Shown one piece after another: positions 55,627-64,000 of a stretch of 64,000 nucleotides of DNA. The translations under genes were made by a program, and so were the position numbers. This DNA comes from Archangium sp. Lineage in GTDB: Bacteria; Myxococcota; Myxococcia; Myxococcales; Myxococcaceae. Below the pieces are notes generated by a model, which saw nothing but the letters and a program-made list of their open reading frames with translations, ran no database searches and was not told the origin of the DNA. Each line of letters opens with the position of its first letter. Positions within the stretch are counted from its first letter, which is position 1. The stretch covers positions 124,001 through 188,000 of the forward strand of contig JALHMW010000008.1 in assembly GCA_022843845.1 (NCBI GenBank), written 5' to 3'.

Positions 55627-56481
55627 TCAGCGCTGGAACGACGCGGGCTGGGCCTCGAGGGCCGGCCGCGGTGCAGGCCTGACGGCGGGCAGCGGAGCGC
55701 GACCCGGGTTGTCTGGGAGCAGCTCACGAATGTCGTCTTCTTCGAGGTCCGTCACGAGCTGGTAGACGATGTCGCCTTCTCGCCAGCTGACGACGTTGTA
55801 CCCGTTGGAGTTGCCGAGATCGGGCGCTGCGCGGGCGCCGACGTCGACGTCGTTTCCGTTGTCACCGAACACGAAGAGCCCCACCTGCCGTGGCCGGGCC
55901 GAGGCGCGCGTCGGAGCGTCGTAGCGAATATAGGCCGCCTGCTTCTCGCGCACGTTCAGCACCCGCGCGCCTTCGGCTACCGCGTTGGGGAAGCGGGGCA
56001 CTGCGACGCGGTGGCCGAGCTTGCCGTCGAACCAGGCCTCGAGCGCTTCGGGCTGGGGCAGTCGCACCTCGAGGGGGAACTGGCGCGCGTGCCGGCTCAC
56101 CGCGTCTTCGACGTAGAGCCGACGCTGAAACGAGCGCCACTGCTGGTTGCCGACGAAGGCGCAGAGGGCGACTCCCGCGGCCGCGGCGGACAGGCGCAGG
56201 AAGCGCCGCTGGCGCTGCTGAGCCTGTTCCGCGCGGACCGTCGTGAAGACCTTCGACCTGAGCGCCTCGGGCGCGGGTGGGGTGCCTGCCTTCGCGAGCG
56301 TTCGAATGAGCGTTCGGTTGTGGCGAGACACCTCAGACTGCTTGGCGCAGAGCGCGCAGTCGGCCAGGTGCCGCTCGACCTCGAGCCGGTCGGCTTCCAC
56401 CACCTCGCCATCGAGGTAGGCCATCAGCAGGGGTTCGACGTCGCGGCAGTTCATTTCGGTGTTGGCTTCAACGCTGGTCAC
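55627..56481 (-). CDS. Zinc-finger anti-sigma factor
   Basis: MNCRDVEPLLMAYLDGEVVEADRLEVERHLADCALCAKQSEV (HxxxCxxC ZAS motif), TM LSAAAAGVALCAFVG; overlaps sigma gene by 4 nt. Confidence 0.85.
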   Translation of the reverse strand: MTSVEANTEMNCRDVEPLLMAYLDGEVVEADRLEVERHLADCALCAKQSEVSRHNRTLIRTLAKAGTPPAPEALRSKVFTTVRAEQAQQRQRRFLRLSAAAAGVALCAFVGNQQWRSFQRRLYVEDAVSRHARQFPLEVRLPQPEALEAWFDGKLGHRVAVPRFPNAVAEGARVLNVREKQAAYIRYDAPTRASARPRQVGLFVFGDNGNDVDVGARAAPDLGNSNGYNVVSWREGDIVYQLVTDLEEDDIRELLPDNPGRAPLPAVRPAPRPALEAQPASFQR

Positions 56482-57095
56482 GCCAGCTTCTTCCGCTCCC
56501 GATAGGCGTTCAAGTCAACCAGGGGGGCTTCTTCGATCTGCTCACGCTTGCGCAGCACCGCCTCGAGCTGCCGACGGCCGCGGAACAGCCGGCTCATCAC
56601 CGTGCCGACCGGCACGTCGAGGATCTCAGCGATCTCCTTGTACGAGAACTCCTGCAGGTCGGCGAGAATCACGACCATTCGGAAGTCGATGGGCAGCGTG
56701 TCGATGGCCTTGAGCACGTCTTCGCTCATCACCCGCTGGATCATGAAGTCTTCGGGGTTCTGCGCCTGCTCGGTGGTGTCGGCCGAGAAGAACTGCGCCT
56801 CGACGCTCTGGCGCTCGGACTCGTCGCCGAGTGAGCGCTCCTTCACCTGGCGGCGGTAACCGTTGATGAAGGTGTTCGTGAGGATCTTGAAGAGCCACGC
56901 GCGAAAGTTGGTGCCGCGCTCGAACTTGTCGAAGAAGCGGTAGGCCCGCATCACCGAGTCCTGCACGAGGTCCTCGGCGTCTCGCTCGTTGCGCGTCAAG
57001 CGCAGCGCGCCGCCGTAGAGCGCGTCGAGCCACGGAGCGACGAGCCCCTCGAACTCTGCCCGCGCCTTGTCACTCTTCGTCGAGAACCCCAACAT
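56478..57095 (-). CDS. ECF RNA polymerase sigma factor (RpoE-like)
   Basis: RDAEDLVQDSVMRAYRFFDKFERGTNFRAWLFKILTNTFINGYRR (sigma2); FRMVVILADLQEFSYKEIAEILDVPVGTVMSRLFRGRRQLEAVL (sigma4). Start trimmed to ATG 57095. Confidence 0.92.
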   Translation of the reverse strand: MLGFSTKSDKARAEFEGLVAPWLDALYGGALRLTRNERDAEDLVQDSVMRAYRFFDKFERGTNFRAWLFKILTNTFINGYRRQVKERSLGDESERQSVEAQFFSADTTEQAQNPEDFMIQRVMSEDVLKAIDTLPIDFRMVVILADLQEFSYKEIAEILDVPVGTVMSRLFRGRRQLEAVLRKREQIEEAPLVDLNAYRERKKLA

Positions 57096-57216
57096 GTGCC
57101 CGTCTCCCTGGCCGACCTGCAGCCGTAGCGGTGAAACGCACGAATCCCCTGGGGTATTTCGTGCCGGCGGACTGCCCGCCTGAGCTGGGAGGAGTGCAGC
57201 TGCGGTGCCGGAGCGT

Positions 57217-57265
57217 CTAAAAAGACAACCGCCCGGAACCACGAAGGTTTCCGGGCGGCGGTTGG
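57217..57265 (-). terminator. Rho-independent terminator downstream of ald
   Basis: Minus strand: AACCGCCGCCCGGAAACC-TTCGT-GGTTCCGGGCGGTTGTCTTTTT. Confidence 0.85.
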
Positions 57266-57323
57266 GCATCAACTGACACAGTGACGCGGGCGCAGGTGCG
57301 CAGCGCGTCAGCCTGACACGCGG

Positions 57324-58445
57324 CTACCGGCCTTCGATGGCCTTCTCGATGGCGACGTAGGGGTAGCCGAGGTCGCGCGCGACGGCTTCGTAGGTGACGT
57401 GGCCGCCGAAGGTGTTGAGGCCCCTGGCCAGCGCCGCGTCGCTCTTCACGGCCGCGCTGAGGCCCATGTCGGCGATCTTGCGGCCGTAGGGGCGGGTGGC
57501 GTTGGTGAGGGCGAAGGTCGAGGTCATCGGCACGGCGCCCGGCATGTTGGCGACGCCGTAGTGGATGACGCCCGAGACCTCGTAGGTGGGGTGGTCGTGC
57601 GTGGTGGCCTTGATCGTCTCGATGCAGCCGCCCTGATCGACCGCGACGTCGACCACGACGGAGCCCTTCGACATCTCTTTGATGAGATCGGCCGAGACGA
57701 GCTTGGGGGCCTTCGCGCCGGGGATCAGCACGGCGCCGACGACGAGATCTGACTCACGCACCGCGCGCGCGATGTTCTCGGTGTCGCTCATCAGCGTGCG
57801 CAGGCGACCCTGGAAGATGTCGTCGAGGTAGGTGAGGCGATCGAGGTTCACGTCGAGGATGGTGACGTCAGCGCCCATGCCGACGGCGACCTTCGCCGCG
57901 CAGGTGCCGACGACGCCGCCGCCGATGATCGAGACGCGGCAGGGCCGAACGCCCGGCACGCCACCCAGCAGCATGCCCTTCCCGCCGTGCGCCTTCTCGA
58001 GCGACGTGGCGCCGACCTGAATGGACATCTTCCCGGCGACCTCGGACATCGGCTTCAGGAGCGGCAGCGAGCCGTCTTCGGGCTGAATCGTCTCGTAGGC
58101 GACGGCGGCGATCTTCTTCTTGATGAGCACCTTCGCCAGCTCGGGCACGGCCGCGAGGTGGAAGTAGGTGTAGATGATCTGCCCTTCCTGCATGCGGGCG
58201 TACTCGGGCTCGATCGGCTCCTTGACCTTCACGATCATCTCGGCGCGCTTCCAGAGCTCATCGGCGCTCTCGAGAATCTTCGCGCCCACGCGCTCGTAGT
58301 CGGCGTCGGAGAGCCCGGCGCCTTCTCCGGCCGCCTTCTCGATGAACACCTGATGACCTGCCGTGACGTAGGCCTTGGCGATGGCCGGCGTCATGCCGAC
58401 GCGGTACTCACGGGTTTTGATCTCTTTGGGGACTCCGACGATCAC
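57324..58445 (-). CDS. ald: Alanine dehydrogenase
   Basis: [80 protein letters not shown]. Confidence 0.98.
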   Translation of the reverse strand: MIVGVPKEIKTREYRVGMTPAIAKAYVTAGHQVFIEKAAGEGAGLSDADYERVGAKILESADELWKRAEMIVKVKEPIEPEYARMQEGQIIYTYFHLAAVPELAKVLIKKKIAAVAYETIQPEDGSLPLLKPMSEVAGKMSIQVGATSLEKAHGGKGMLLGGVPGVRPCRVSIIGGGVVGTCAAKVAVGMGADVTILDVNLDRLTYLDDIFQGRLRTLMSDTENIARAVRESDLVVGAVLIPGAKAPKLVSADLIKEMSKGSVVVDVAVDQGGCIETIKATTHDHPTYEVSGVIHYGVANMPGAVPMTSTFALTNATRPYGRKIADMGLSAAVKSDAALARGLNTFGGHVTYEAVARDLGYPYVAIEKAIEGR

Positions 58446-58552
58446 GCATGCCTCCGGGGCGAAAAGCGCGCGTCTTCTCGGAGAGAACCATCACGGAGTC
58501 AATGGGAGTCGCGTAACGCGTCGCGACAGTCAGACTCGAGCGGTGAGGCGAG

Positions 58553-58626
58553 CGGTCCCGGCGCGATTCGAACGCGCGACCCCTGGCTTCGGAGGCCAGT
58601 ACTCTATCCAGCTGAGCTACGGGACC
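58553..58626 (-). tRNA. tRNA-Arg (anticodon CCG), CCA not encoded
   Basis: Minus strand GGTCCCGTAGCTCAGCTGGATAGAGTACTGGCCTCCGAAGCCAGGGGTCGCGCGTTCGAATCGCGCCGGGACCG; full cloverleaf, loop CTCCGAA. Confidence 0.95.
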
Positions 58627-59132
58627 AGACTGCGGCGCTGCGTATACAGCCGTGAGAAAGCCTCGCCTACCACTTTTCTCGCGACCGGCCGCACGGCGTC
58701 TTCGAGCGAGCCGACGGTGAACTCATAGACGAGCTGAAGGTTCCTAGGCTGTCCGCACGAACACATCGTGCGACCGGGTTTGAGAGCAGTGAAGCTGAAG
58801 TGGGAGACGAGCGGCACTCCGGCGTCTGACACCTGCAGTGGCTCATTCACGAGGCGGGGCCTGACGACCGAGAGATCGTCGCAGACGGCTTGCGTCGCGA
58901 AGTGCTCGCACGGAGCGCTCCGGCCTTCGACGAGGGACACGGCGCGAATGAGCGACTCCTCGGCCCTCAGCACGATGGTCGACCCGGCCGACCCCTCGAG
59001 CGGGCGCGTCTGAATGCCCGACGAGATCTCCTGGGTGGGAAGCGACGACGGTGGTGCCTCTTGGGGAGGCTGCACCTCGAGGGTCGAGCCCGGCCCCTGG
59101 GCGAGTACCACGTGCAGCAGGACGAGGATCAT
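58617..59132 (-). CDS. Secreted hypothetical protein
   Basis: Signal-like MILVLLHVVLAQGPG; 171 aa; stop lies inside the tRNA-Arg 5' acceptor region. Confidence 0.5.
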   Translation of the reverse strand: MILVLLHVVLAQGPGSTLEVQPPQEAPPSSLPTQEISSGIQTRPLEGSAGSTIVLRAEESLIRAVSLVEGRSAPCEHFATQAVCDDLSVVRPRLVNEPLQVSDAGVPLVSHFSFTALKPGRTMCSCGQPRNLQLVYEFTVGSLEDAVRPVARKVVGEAFSRLYTQRRSLVP

Positions 59133-59206
59133 GGCGCGTGCATACGTCCGATTGGTGCCCTGCGAAACCTCGCAACCCGCCCGCAGCCCGGTAGAGTCTC
59201 GGCGCG

Positions 59207-61495
59207 ATGGCCGTCACCGACCAGATTCACCGAACGCTCGGTCGTTACGAGCTGCTGTTTCTCCTGGGGCAGGGCGGCATGGGCGAGGTGCATCTCGCGC
59301 GGCTCTCTGGCGCGGGGGGCTTCGAGAAGCTGTGCATCGTCAAGACGATCCTGCCGCAGATGAAGGCCGAGACGCAGTTCGTCGAGCGCTTTCATCACGA
59401 GGCGCGTGTGCTGACGCACCTGACGCACTCGAACATCGCGCAGGTCTACGACATGGGAGAGGCCGACGGCACGCTCTTCATGGCCATCGAGTACGTGCCC
59501 GGCGTCGATCTCGCGCGCATCGAGACCCGCAGCGCGACGACCGGCACCTTCCTGCCGTTGCCCATCGCGCTGCACATCGGCCGGCTCATGTGTGACGCGC
59601 TCGGCTACGCGCACCGCAAGACGAGCCCCGAAGGCACGCCGCTGGGCATCGTGCATCGCGACGTCTCTCCACAGAACGTCATGGTCTCGTACGAAGGCGA
59701 GGTGAAGGTGATCGACTTCGGCCTCGCCAAGAGCGCGGGCCGATCGAAGCACACGCTGCCAGCCACGGTGATGGGCAAGCTCGGGTACATGTCTCCCGAG
59801 CAGGCGCTCGCGAAGACGGTCGATCACCGCTCCGACATCTACTCGGCCGGCATCGTCATCTGGGAGATGATCGCGGGGCGCCCGCTCTACCAGGGCGGCA
59901 CCATGGCCGAGATGGTGGCGATGATGGCGAACCCCACCATTCCGTCGCTGCGCACCGTTCGCGAGGACGTGAGCGAGGCGCTCGACGCCGTGGTGCTGCG
60001 CGCGCTCGAGAAAGACCCGGCCGCTCGCTACAACCGCGGCGATGAGTTCGCCAGAGGCCTCAACGAGATCGCCGTTCGTGAAGGCTTGAGCATCAGCGCC
60101 GAAGAAGCCGGCAACTTCATTCGCGCCATGTGCCCCGAGGAGTTCGCCGCCGAGAGGAACCTGCAGTCGCAGTTGTCCCTGCTCCGAAAGGGCGGTGCCA
60201 GAGCGCCTTCCGCTCCGGGCCATCACCTCAAGCCGAAGTCAGGCACGGTGTCGGCCGCCGAAGAGCTGGACGGTACGTTCGTGCGGCAGGGCGACGGGAG
60301 CAGCCCCGCCCCGCAGATGACGCCAGCGCAACGCGCGTTGTCGATGCAGGGCCCGGCGTCGAACATTCAGGTCGCGCCGAGCATCGTGCGACGGAAGTCG
60401 CAGCCCGGGGCCGACGTCGAGGCGCCGAGCCCTCCGCGACAGAGATCGCAGCCGAAGGTCGACGTCGATGATGACGCGCCGATCGCGCCGAATCGCTCCG
60501 CAGCGCCGCTCGTGATCGTCGCGCTGCTGGCCCTCGTCGGGCTTGGCGTGGGTGGGTACGTCGCCTTCGGAAGGGACACGCCCAGCCCGACCCCTCCGCC
60601 CGCGGTGGAGCCGCTCAAAGCCGTCGCGGTCGAGCCCGTCGCGGTCGAGCCCGTCGCCGTGGTCGAGCCCGTCAAAGCCGTCGAGCCTGTCGCCGCGCTC
60701 GACGCCGGAGCCGCCATCGAGCCGGCGGTGCGCGCGCGCCTCACGCCGAAGGGCACCGTCTTCAAGGTCATTCGCCGCTCCGACGGCGCGTACATCGATC
60801 TCGAGAAGGGTCAGCGGCTGCGTGAAGGCGATCGGCTCCGTCTCGTTGGCGAGCCCGTCGAAGGGAGGCAGCGCGAGGTGTTCGGTCAGGCCCGAGTCCT
60901 GGAACTCAAGGCGCGCGGCACCGTCGCCGAGCTGTTGATGGAAGAAGACGACGCGCACCCTGAGTCGCTGTTCGCGTTCGTCGACGAGACGGTGCCCGAT
61001 CGGCCGAAGCTGGCGAAGGTGACGAAGGACCCGAAAGATCCGGCCATGGTCCCCGTCGACTTCCCGGTCGGGCCGAACAACCCGAAGACGACGAAGCCCG
61101 ACGACCGACCGACCGAGCCACCACTGAACCCCGTCGCGGAGGTCAAGCCGGTCGAGGTGAAGCCCCTCGAGAAGAAGCCCGAGCCGGCAGCGTTGCCGCG
61201 CATCGATGGCCAGGTCATCTTCAACCGCAAGAACTCAGGGCTGCTGGGGCCCAGCACCGTGGTGCGGGTCATCGTGAACAGCGACTCTCCGTCGGGCACC
61301 GGCTGCGACGTTCACCTGCCCAACGGTCTGCATCAGGTGTTCAGCTCGCTCAGGCCGCGCGACAACAAGGAGTCGGATCTGTCGGTGTGGAAGAGCGACC
61401 CACGCCCGGACCCGAACAAGGCCAAGGACTACGCGCTGGTCGAGTGCAAAGACGCTGCGGGGTACTTCAAGTACACGGCCGTCATTCAGCGATGA
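59207..61495 (+). CDS. Eukaryote-like Ser/Thr protein kinase with TM and extracytoplasmic C-terminus
   Basis: LGRYELLFLLGQGGMGEVHLARL; GIVHRDVSPQNVMVSYEGEVKVIDFGLAKS; GYMSPEQALAKTVDHRSDIYSAGIVIWEM; TM PLVIVALLALVGLGVGGYVAF. Confidence 0.95.
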   Translation: MAVTDQIHRTLGRYELLFLLGQGGMGEVHLARLSGAGGFEKLCIVKTILPQMKAETQFVERFHHEARVLTHLTHSNIAQVYDMGEADGTLFMAIEYVPGVDLARIETRSATTGTFLPLPIALHIGRLMCDALGYAHRKTSPEGTPLGIVHRDVSPQNVMVSYEGEVKVIDFGLAKSAGRSKHTLPATVMGKLGYMSPEQALAKTVDHRSDIYSAGIVIWEMIAGRPLYQGGTMAEMVAMMANPTIPSLRTVREDVSEALDAVVLRALEKDPAARYNRGDEFARGLNEIAVREGLSISAEEAGNFIRAMCPEEFAAERNLQSQLSLLRKGGARAPSAPGHHLKPKSGTVSAAEELDGTFVRQGDGSSPAPQMTPAQRALSMQGPASNIQVAPSIVRRKSQPGADVEAPSPPRQRSQPKVDVDDDAPIAPNRSAAPLVIVALLALVGLGVGGYVAFGRDTPSPTPPPAVEPLKAVAVEPVAVEPVAVVEPVKAVEPVAALDAGAAIEPAVRARLTPKGTVFKVIRRSDGAYIDLEKGQRLREGDRLRLVGEPVEGRQREVFGQARVLELKARGTVAELLMEEDDAHPESLFAFVDETVPDRPKLAKVTKDPKDPAMVPVDFPVGPNNPKTTKPDDRPTEPPLNPVAEVKPVEVKPLEKKPEPAALPRIDGQVIFNRKNSGLLGPSTVVRVIVNSDSPSGTGCDVHLPNGLHQVFSSLRPRDNKESDLSVWKSDPRPDPNKAKDYALVECKDAAGYFKYTAVIQR
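60620..60700 (+). repeat. Degenerate tandem repeat coding for VEPVA/VEPVKA units in the kinase linker
   Basis: gccgtcgcggtcgagcccgtcgcggtcgagcccgtcgccgtggtcgagcccgtcaaagccgtcgagcctgtcgcc. Confidence 0.8.
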
Positions 61496-61496
61496 T

Positions 61497-62306
61497 TCAG
61501 TGCAGGCGGCCGATGCGCTGCTGGAGCGACTGGACGGTTCGACGCAGATCCTGAACGTCGGGCGGCTCTGGGCGCTCCTTCAGGCAGGCTTCGAGATCGG
61601 TGAGGGCAGCACGAAAGGCGCCGAGGTCGAGCAAGAGGCCCGCACGGAGCCGCAGCTCTGCAGGGTGTTTCGGCGCGAGCGTCAACAGCAGATCGACGAC
61701 TGGAAGCGCCTGCGTGGGTTCGGCCTGCTGAATCCACCCGTTCTTCAGGTTGTTCAACATGCGCCAGCAGATGGCCTTCGTCGACACGGGCGCGAGGTGC
61801 CTTTGTTCGAAGGTGCTCCCGGTCTTCGCGACGAGGGCCTCGCAGTCTTCGAGTGAGAGCCGCCGCCCTTCGTGGAACGGATCGAAGTACTCGTCGTCGA
61901 GGCGGGCGATGAAGTGCCCGGGCAGCCCGATGCCCTGCACCTCGAGGCCTGCGCGCCGGCCGACCTCGATGAAGAGCGCAGTGAGGGTGATGGGCAGGCC
62001 CTTGCGGCGCTCGATGACGCGGTCGAGGTAGCTGTTCTCAGGCGCGTGGTAGGTGAGCTGATCGCCCTCGAAGCCCTCGTCTTCGACGAGCACCGACACC
62101 AGCGCGTCGAGCCGGCCCTTGTCGGCGCGGGCGTGCACCCGGTCGGCCCAGAGATCGAGGTTGGTCAGCACCAGCTTCTGATCGAGCGGCGCGTCCTGCA
62201 GCTGCGCGATGGCGAGGGCGCCGAGATCGAGCCTGGGCGGGACCCGTGCGAGGGCGTCGACGAGCGCGGCCTGGCCCGGTGGTTTGCCCAGCTCGTAGGT
62301 CTTCAC
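61497..62306 (-). CDS. SirB1-family transglutaminase-like/TPR protein
   Basis: RRKGLPITLTALFIEVGRRAGLEVQGIGLPGHFIARLDDEYFDPFHEGRRLS typical of SirB1; GTG 62306 overlaps the upstream stop. The track's 62810 start is a shadow extension. Confidence 0.8.
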   Translation of the reverse strand: MKTYELGKPPGQAALVDALARVPPRLDLGALAIAQLQDAPLDQKLVLTNLDLWADRVHARADKGRLDALVSVLVEDEGFEGDQLTYHAPENSYLDRVIERRKGLPITLTALFIEVGRRAGLEVQGIGLPGHFIARLDDEYFDPFHEGRRLSLEDCEALVAKTGSTFEQRHLAPVSTKAICWRMLNNLKNGWIQQAEPTQALPVVDLLLTLAPKHPAELRLRAGLLLDLGAFRAALTDLEACLKERPEPPDVQDLRRTVQSLQQRIGRLH

Positions 62307-63853
62307 TTCTGGGCCACGTCCCACTTGAGGCGCTTCCACGTGTCGCGCAGCGACTGCGCCGAGGCTTCGAAGACGGTGCCGTCCTTCTCCTTCGCGTCGA
62401 CGAACAACACGAAGTCGAGCTGGCGGTCGGGCTTCTCGGCCTCGAGATCGAAGCGCTTGATGATCTCGTTGGCGGGCAGGGTTCGGCGGCCGGCGACGTC
62501 GACGAGGGGGAACTCGAGGCCCTTCATGTCCTTGTCCTGCTGGTAGGCCTTGTAGACGAGCTCGGTGCACACCAGCGTCGAGTCGGAGAAGAAGTCGAAG
62601 TCGAAGTCGTAGGGCCGGCCCTGGTAGCGGAAGGCGCGCTCGATCGCGCGGGCCTTCTCGACGAGCGGGTTTCGCGGCCGCAGCGCGCCGAGGTAGTCGA
62701 CGCCCATCGCGTGCTCGATGGCGGTGAAGCTGACGCCTTCGGAGATCGACTCGATCACGCGCAGCGGGCCATGGCCCTGGAAGTCGGTGCCCTCGACGAA
62801 CGTCTTCCACTTCGCCGGGTAGCGCTTCTGCAGCAGCTCCGAGAACGTCGCGGGCTTCTCAGGTTGCGCCTTGAGCCAGGTCTGCACTCCAGGATCGATC
62901 TCGATCGCGGCCCATTGCTCCGGGCGGCCGACGTAGAGCAGCGCGTGCGGCCAGAACCCGGGCAGGCCGATGTTCGAGAGGAACCAGTTCTGCCGGGCCA
63001 CCAGCACGTCTCCGGGCTGCAGCTTCGGGAGCACGATTTTCTCGACGAAGTCCTTCGTCACGAGGGGCTTGCCGTTGCGGGCGACGCGGGTGTCACCCAT
63101 CCACTCCGCGAAGCTCTTCTGCACCGGAAACACCGTGTGCATGGTCGAGTCCTTCAAGATGTCGGTCGCGTTGACGGCGTACAGCCTGGCGCCGTTCTTC
63201 GTCAGCGACGCCTTCGCCAGCTTCGAGCCGGCCTTCATCTCGTCCCACGCCCACTTCACGTCCTTCTCGTCGAAGGCCTTCGCCTTCTTGAGCATCGGCG
63301 ACATCGTCACGCGCCACGCGTCGCCGGTCATCAGCTGCGTCGAGGTCGCGACGTGAATCGACTTCAGCTTGAAGGCCGCGAAGGCGCCGGCGGGCACACC
63401 GAACTCGTCGTTGGCCTCGTCGAGGAGCGTCTCGAGTTGCTTGTTGCCGATGGTGAGGTCGGCGAAGGCGAGGCCATACGCCAGCACCGCAGTGAGGGCG
63501 GTGTGGGTGATGACGTAGCCCCACGCGTGGCGCACGTCGGTCGGGAGCACCTTCACGAAGTCCCAGTACTTCTGCCGCAGCCCTTCGATGGACGAGAAGT
63601 AGCCGAAGAGCGAGCCCCACGTGCTCAAGAGGGTGCGCTTCTGATCTGGCGTGAGCACCGACGCGGCCTCGAGGCCGAACAGCGCCTTGTTGGCCTGCAC
63701 CTGACCGTTCACCGACTTCAGCCCCTGAACGAACATCTTGAGCGTCGCGAGATCGGTACGCGCCGAGTCGACGAAGGGCTGGCCCTCGAGCGTGAAGACC
63801 GAAGGCTGGCCGGTGGGGGCCGCCGTGAGGAGGGCGCTCAAGAGAAGGACCAT
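62303..63853 (-). CDS. YiiX-type permuted NlpC/P60 cysteine hydrolase, secreted
   Basis: Signal MVLLLSALLTAAPTGQ; LQPGDVLVARQNWFLSNIGLPGFWPHALLYVG (His) and DSTLVCTELVYKAYQQ (Cys). Confidence 0.7.
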   Translation of the reverse strand: MVLLLSALLTAAPTGQPSVFTLEGQPFVDSARTDLATLKMFVQGLKSVNGQVQANKALFGLEAASVLTPDQKRTLLSTWGSLFGYFSSIEGLRQKYWDFVKVLPTDVRHAWGYVITHTALTAVLAYGLAFADLTIGNKQLETLLDEANDEFGVPAGAFAAFKLKSIHVATSTQLMTGDAWRVTMSPMLKKAKAFDEKDVKWAWDEMKAGSKLAKASLTKNGARLYAVNATDILKDSTMHTVFPVQKSFAEWMGDTRVARNGKPLVTKDFVEKIVLPKLQPGDVLVARQNWFLSNIGLPGFWPHALLYVGRPEQWAAIEIDPGVQTWLKAQPEKPATFSELLQKRYPAKWKTFVEGTDFQGHGPLRVIESISEGVSFTAIEHAMGVDYLGALRPRNPLVEKARAIERAFRYQGRPYDFDFDFFSDSTLVCTELVYKAYQQDKDMKGLEFPLVDVAGRRTLPANEIIKRFDLEAEKPDRQLDFVLFVDAKEKDGTVFEASAQSLRDTWKRLKWDVAQK

Positions 63854-63890
63854 GCGTCGCACTCTAGCCACGGTTACCGTCAGCGGCATG

Positions 63891-64000
63891 GTGCGTCGTG
63901 AAGGCAAAGCGGAGGAGATCGCGGAAGCGACCGCCGAAGCCGAGCCATGCTGCGCGTCTCCAGCGGGTGAAAGTCCCGCACGGGTAATCGCCGGAGAGCC
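63891..64000 (+). mobile_element. Possible 5' end of a group II intron, truncated by the window edge
   Basis: CAGCGGGTGAAAGTCCCGCACGGGT resembles the GGGTGAAAGTCCC motif common in bacterial group II intron 5' RNA; GTGCG at 63891 fits the 5' splice consensus. No RT ORF visible in the window. Confidence 0.4.

Noticed and set aside
60600-60710. Tandem repeat as possible recombination element
   Set aside because: Best explained as a VEPVA-type proline-rich linker after the kinase TM helix.
62246-63901. 551-aa plus-strand ORF opposite the YiiX-like gene
   Set aside because: Arg/Leu/Asp/Glu-rich shadow translation; the minus-strand frame has signal peptide and catalytic motifs.

Overview
GC-rich bacterial chromosome segment, most likely Myxococcota: FrzS-like pseudo-receiver/coiled-coil protein, MglA-like GTPase, DUF4388 proteins, DUF1552/DUF1592 pair, eukaryote-like Ser/Thr kinase. 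The left ~12.7 kb is the conserved rpmG - tRNA-Trp - secE - nusG - rplK - rplA - (L10 leader) - rplJ - rplL - rpoB - rpoC block. The rest is mixed housekeeping (dapF, purN, purM, udk, birA, coaX, ald, Ku, ECF sigma/anti-sigma) and lineage-specific genes. Items most worth a second look: (1) a divergent tRNA-guanine transglycosylase fused to an MnmC-like methyltransferase; (2) a HARE-HTH protein with an apparently catalytically dead Mrr-like nuclease domain and an acidic-then-polyarginine tail; (3) a compact cyclic-nucleotide cassette of CHASE2 cyclase, cNMP-binding regulator and metallo-beta-lactamase-fold phosphodiesterase; (4) a five-gene run of tiny membrane proteins linked by four consecutive 4-nt ATGA overlaps; (5) an apparently exported, stand-alone TldD-type protease coupled to a minimal FGE-like protein; (6) a possible group II intron 5' end at the right edge. 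No CRISPR array, prophage, rRNA or complete transposon was seen. Family assignments are from motif recognition only; no searches were run.
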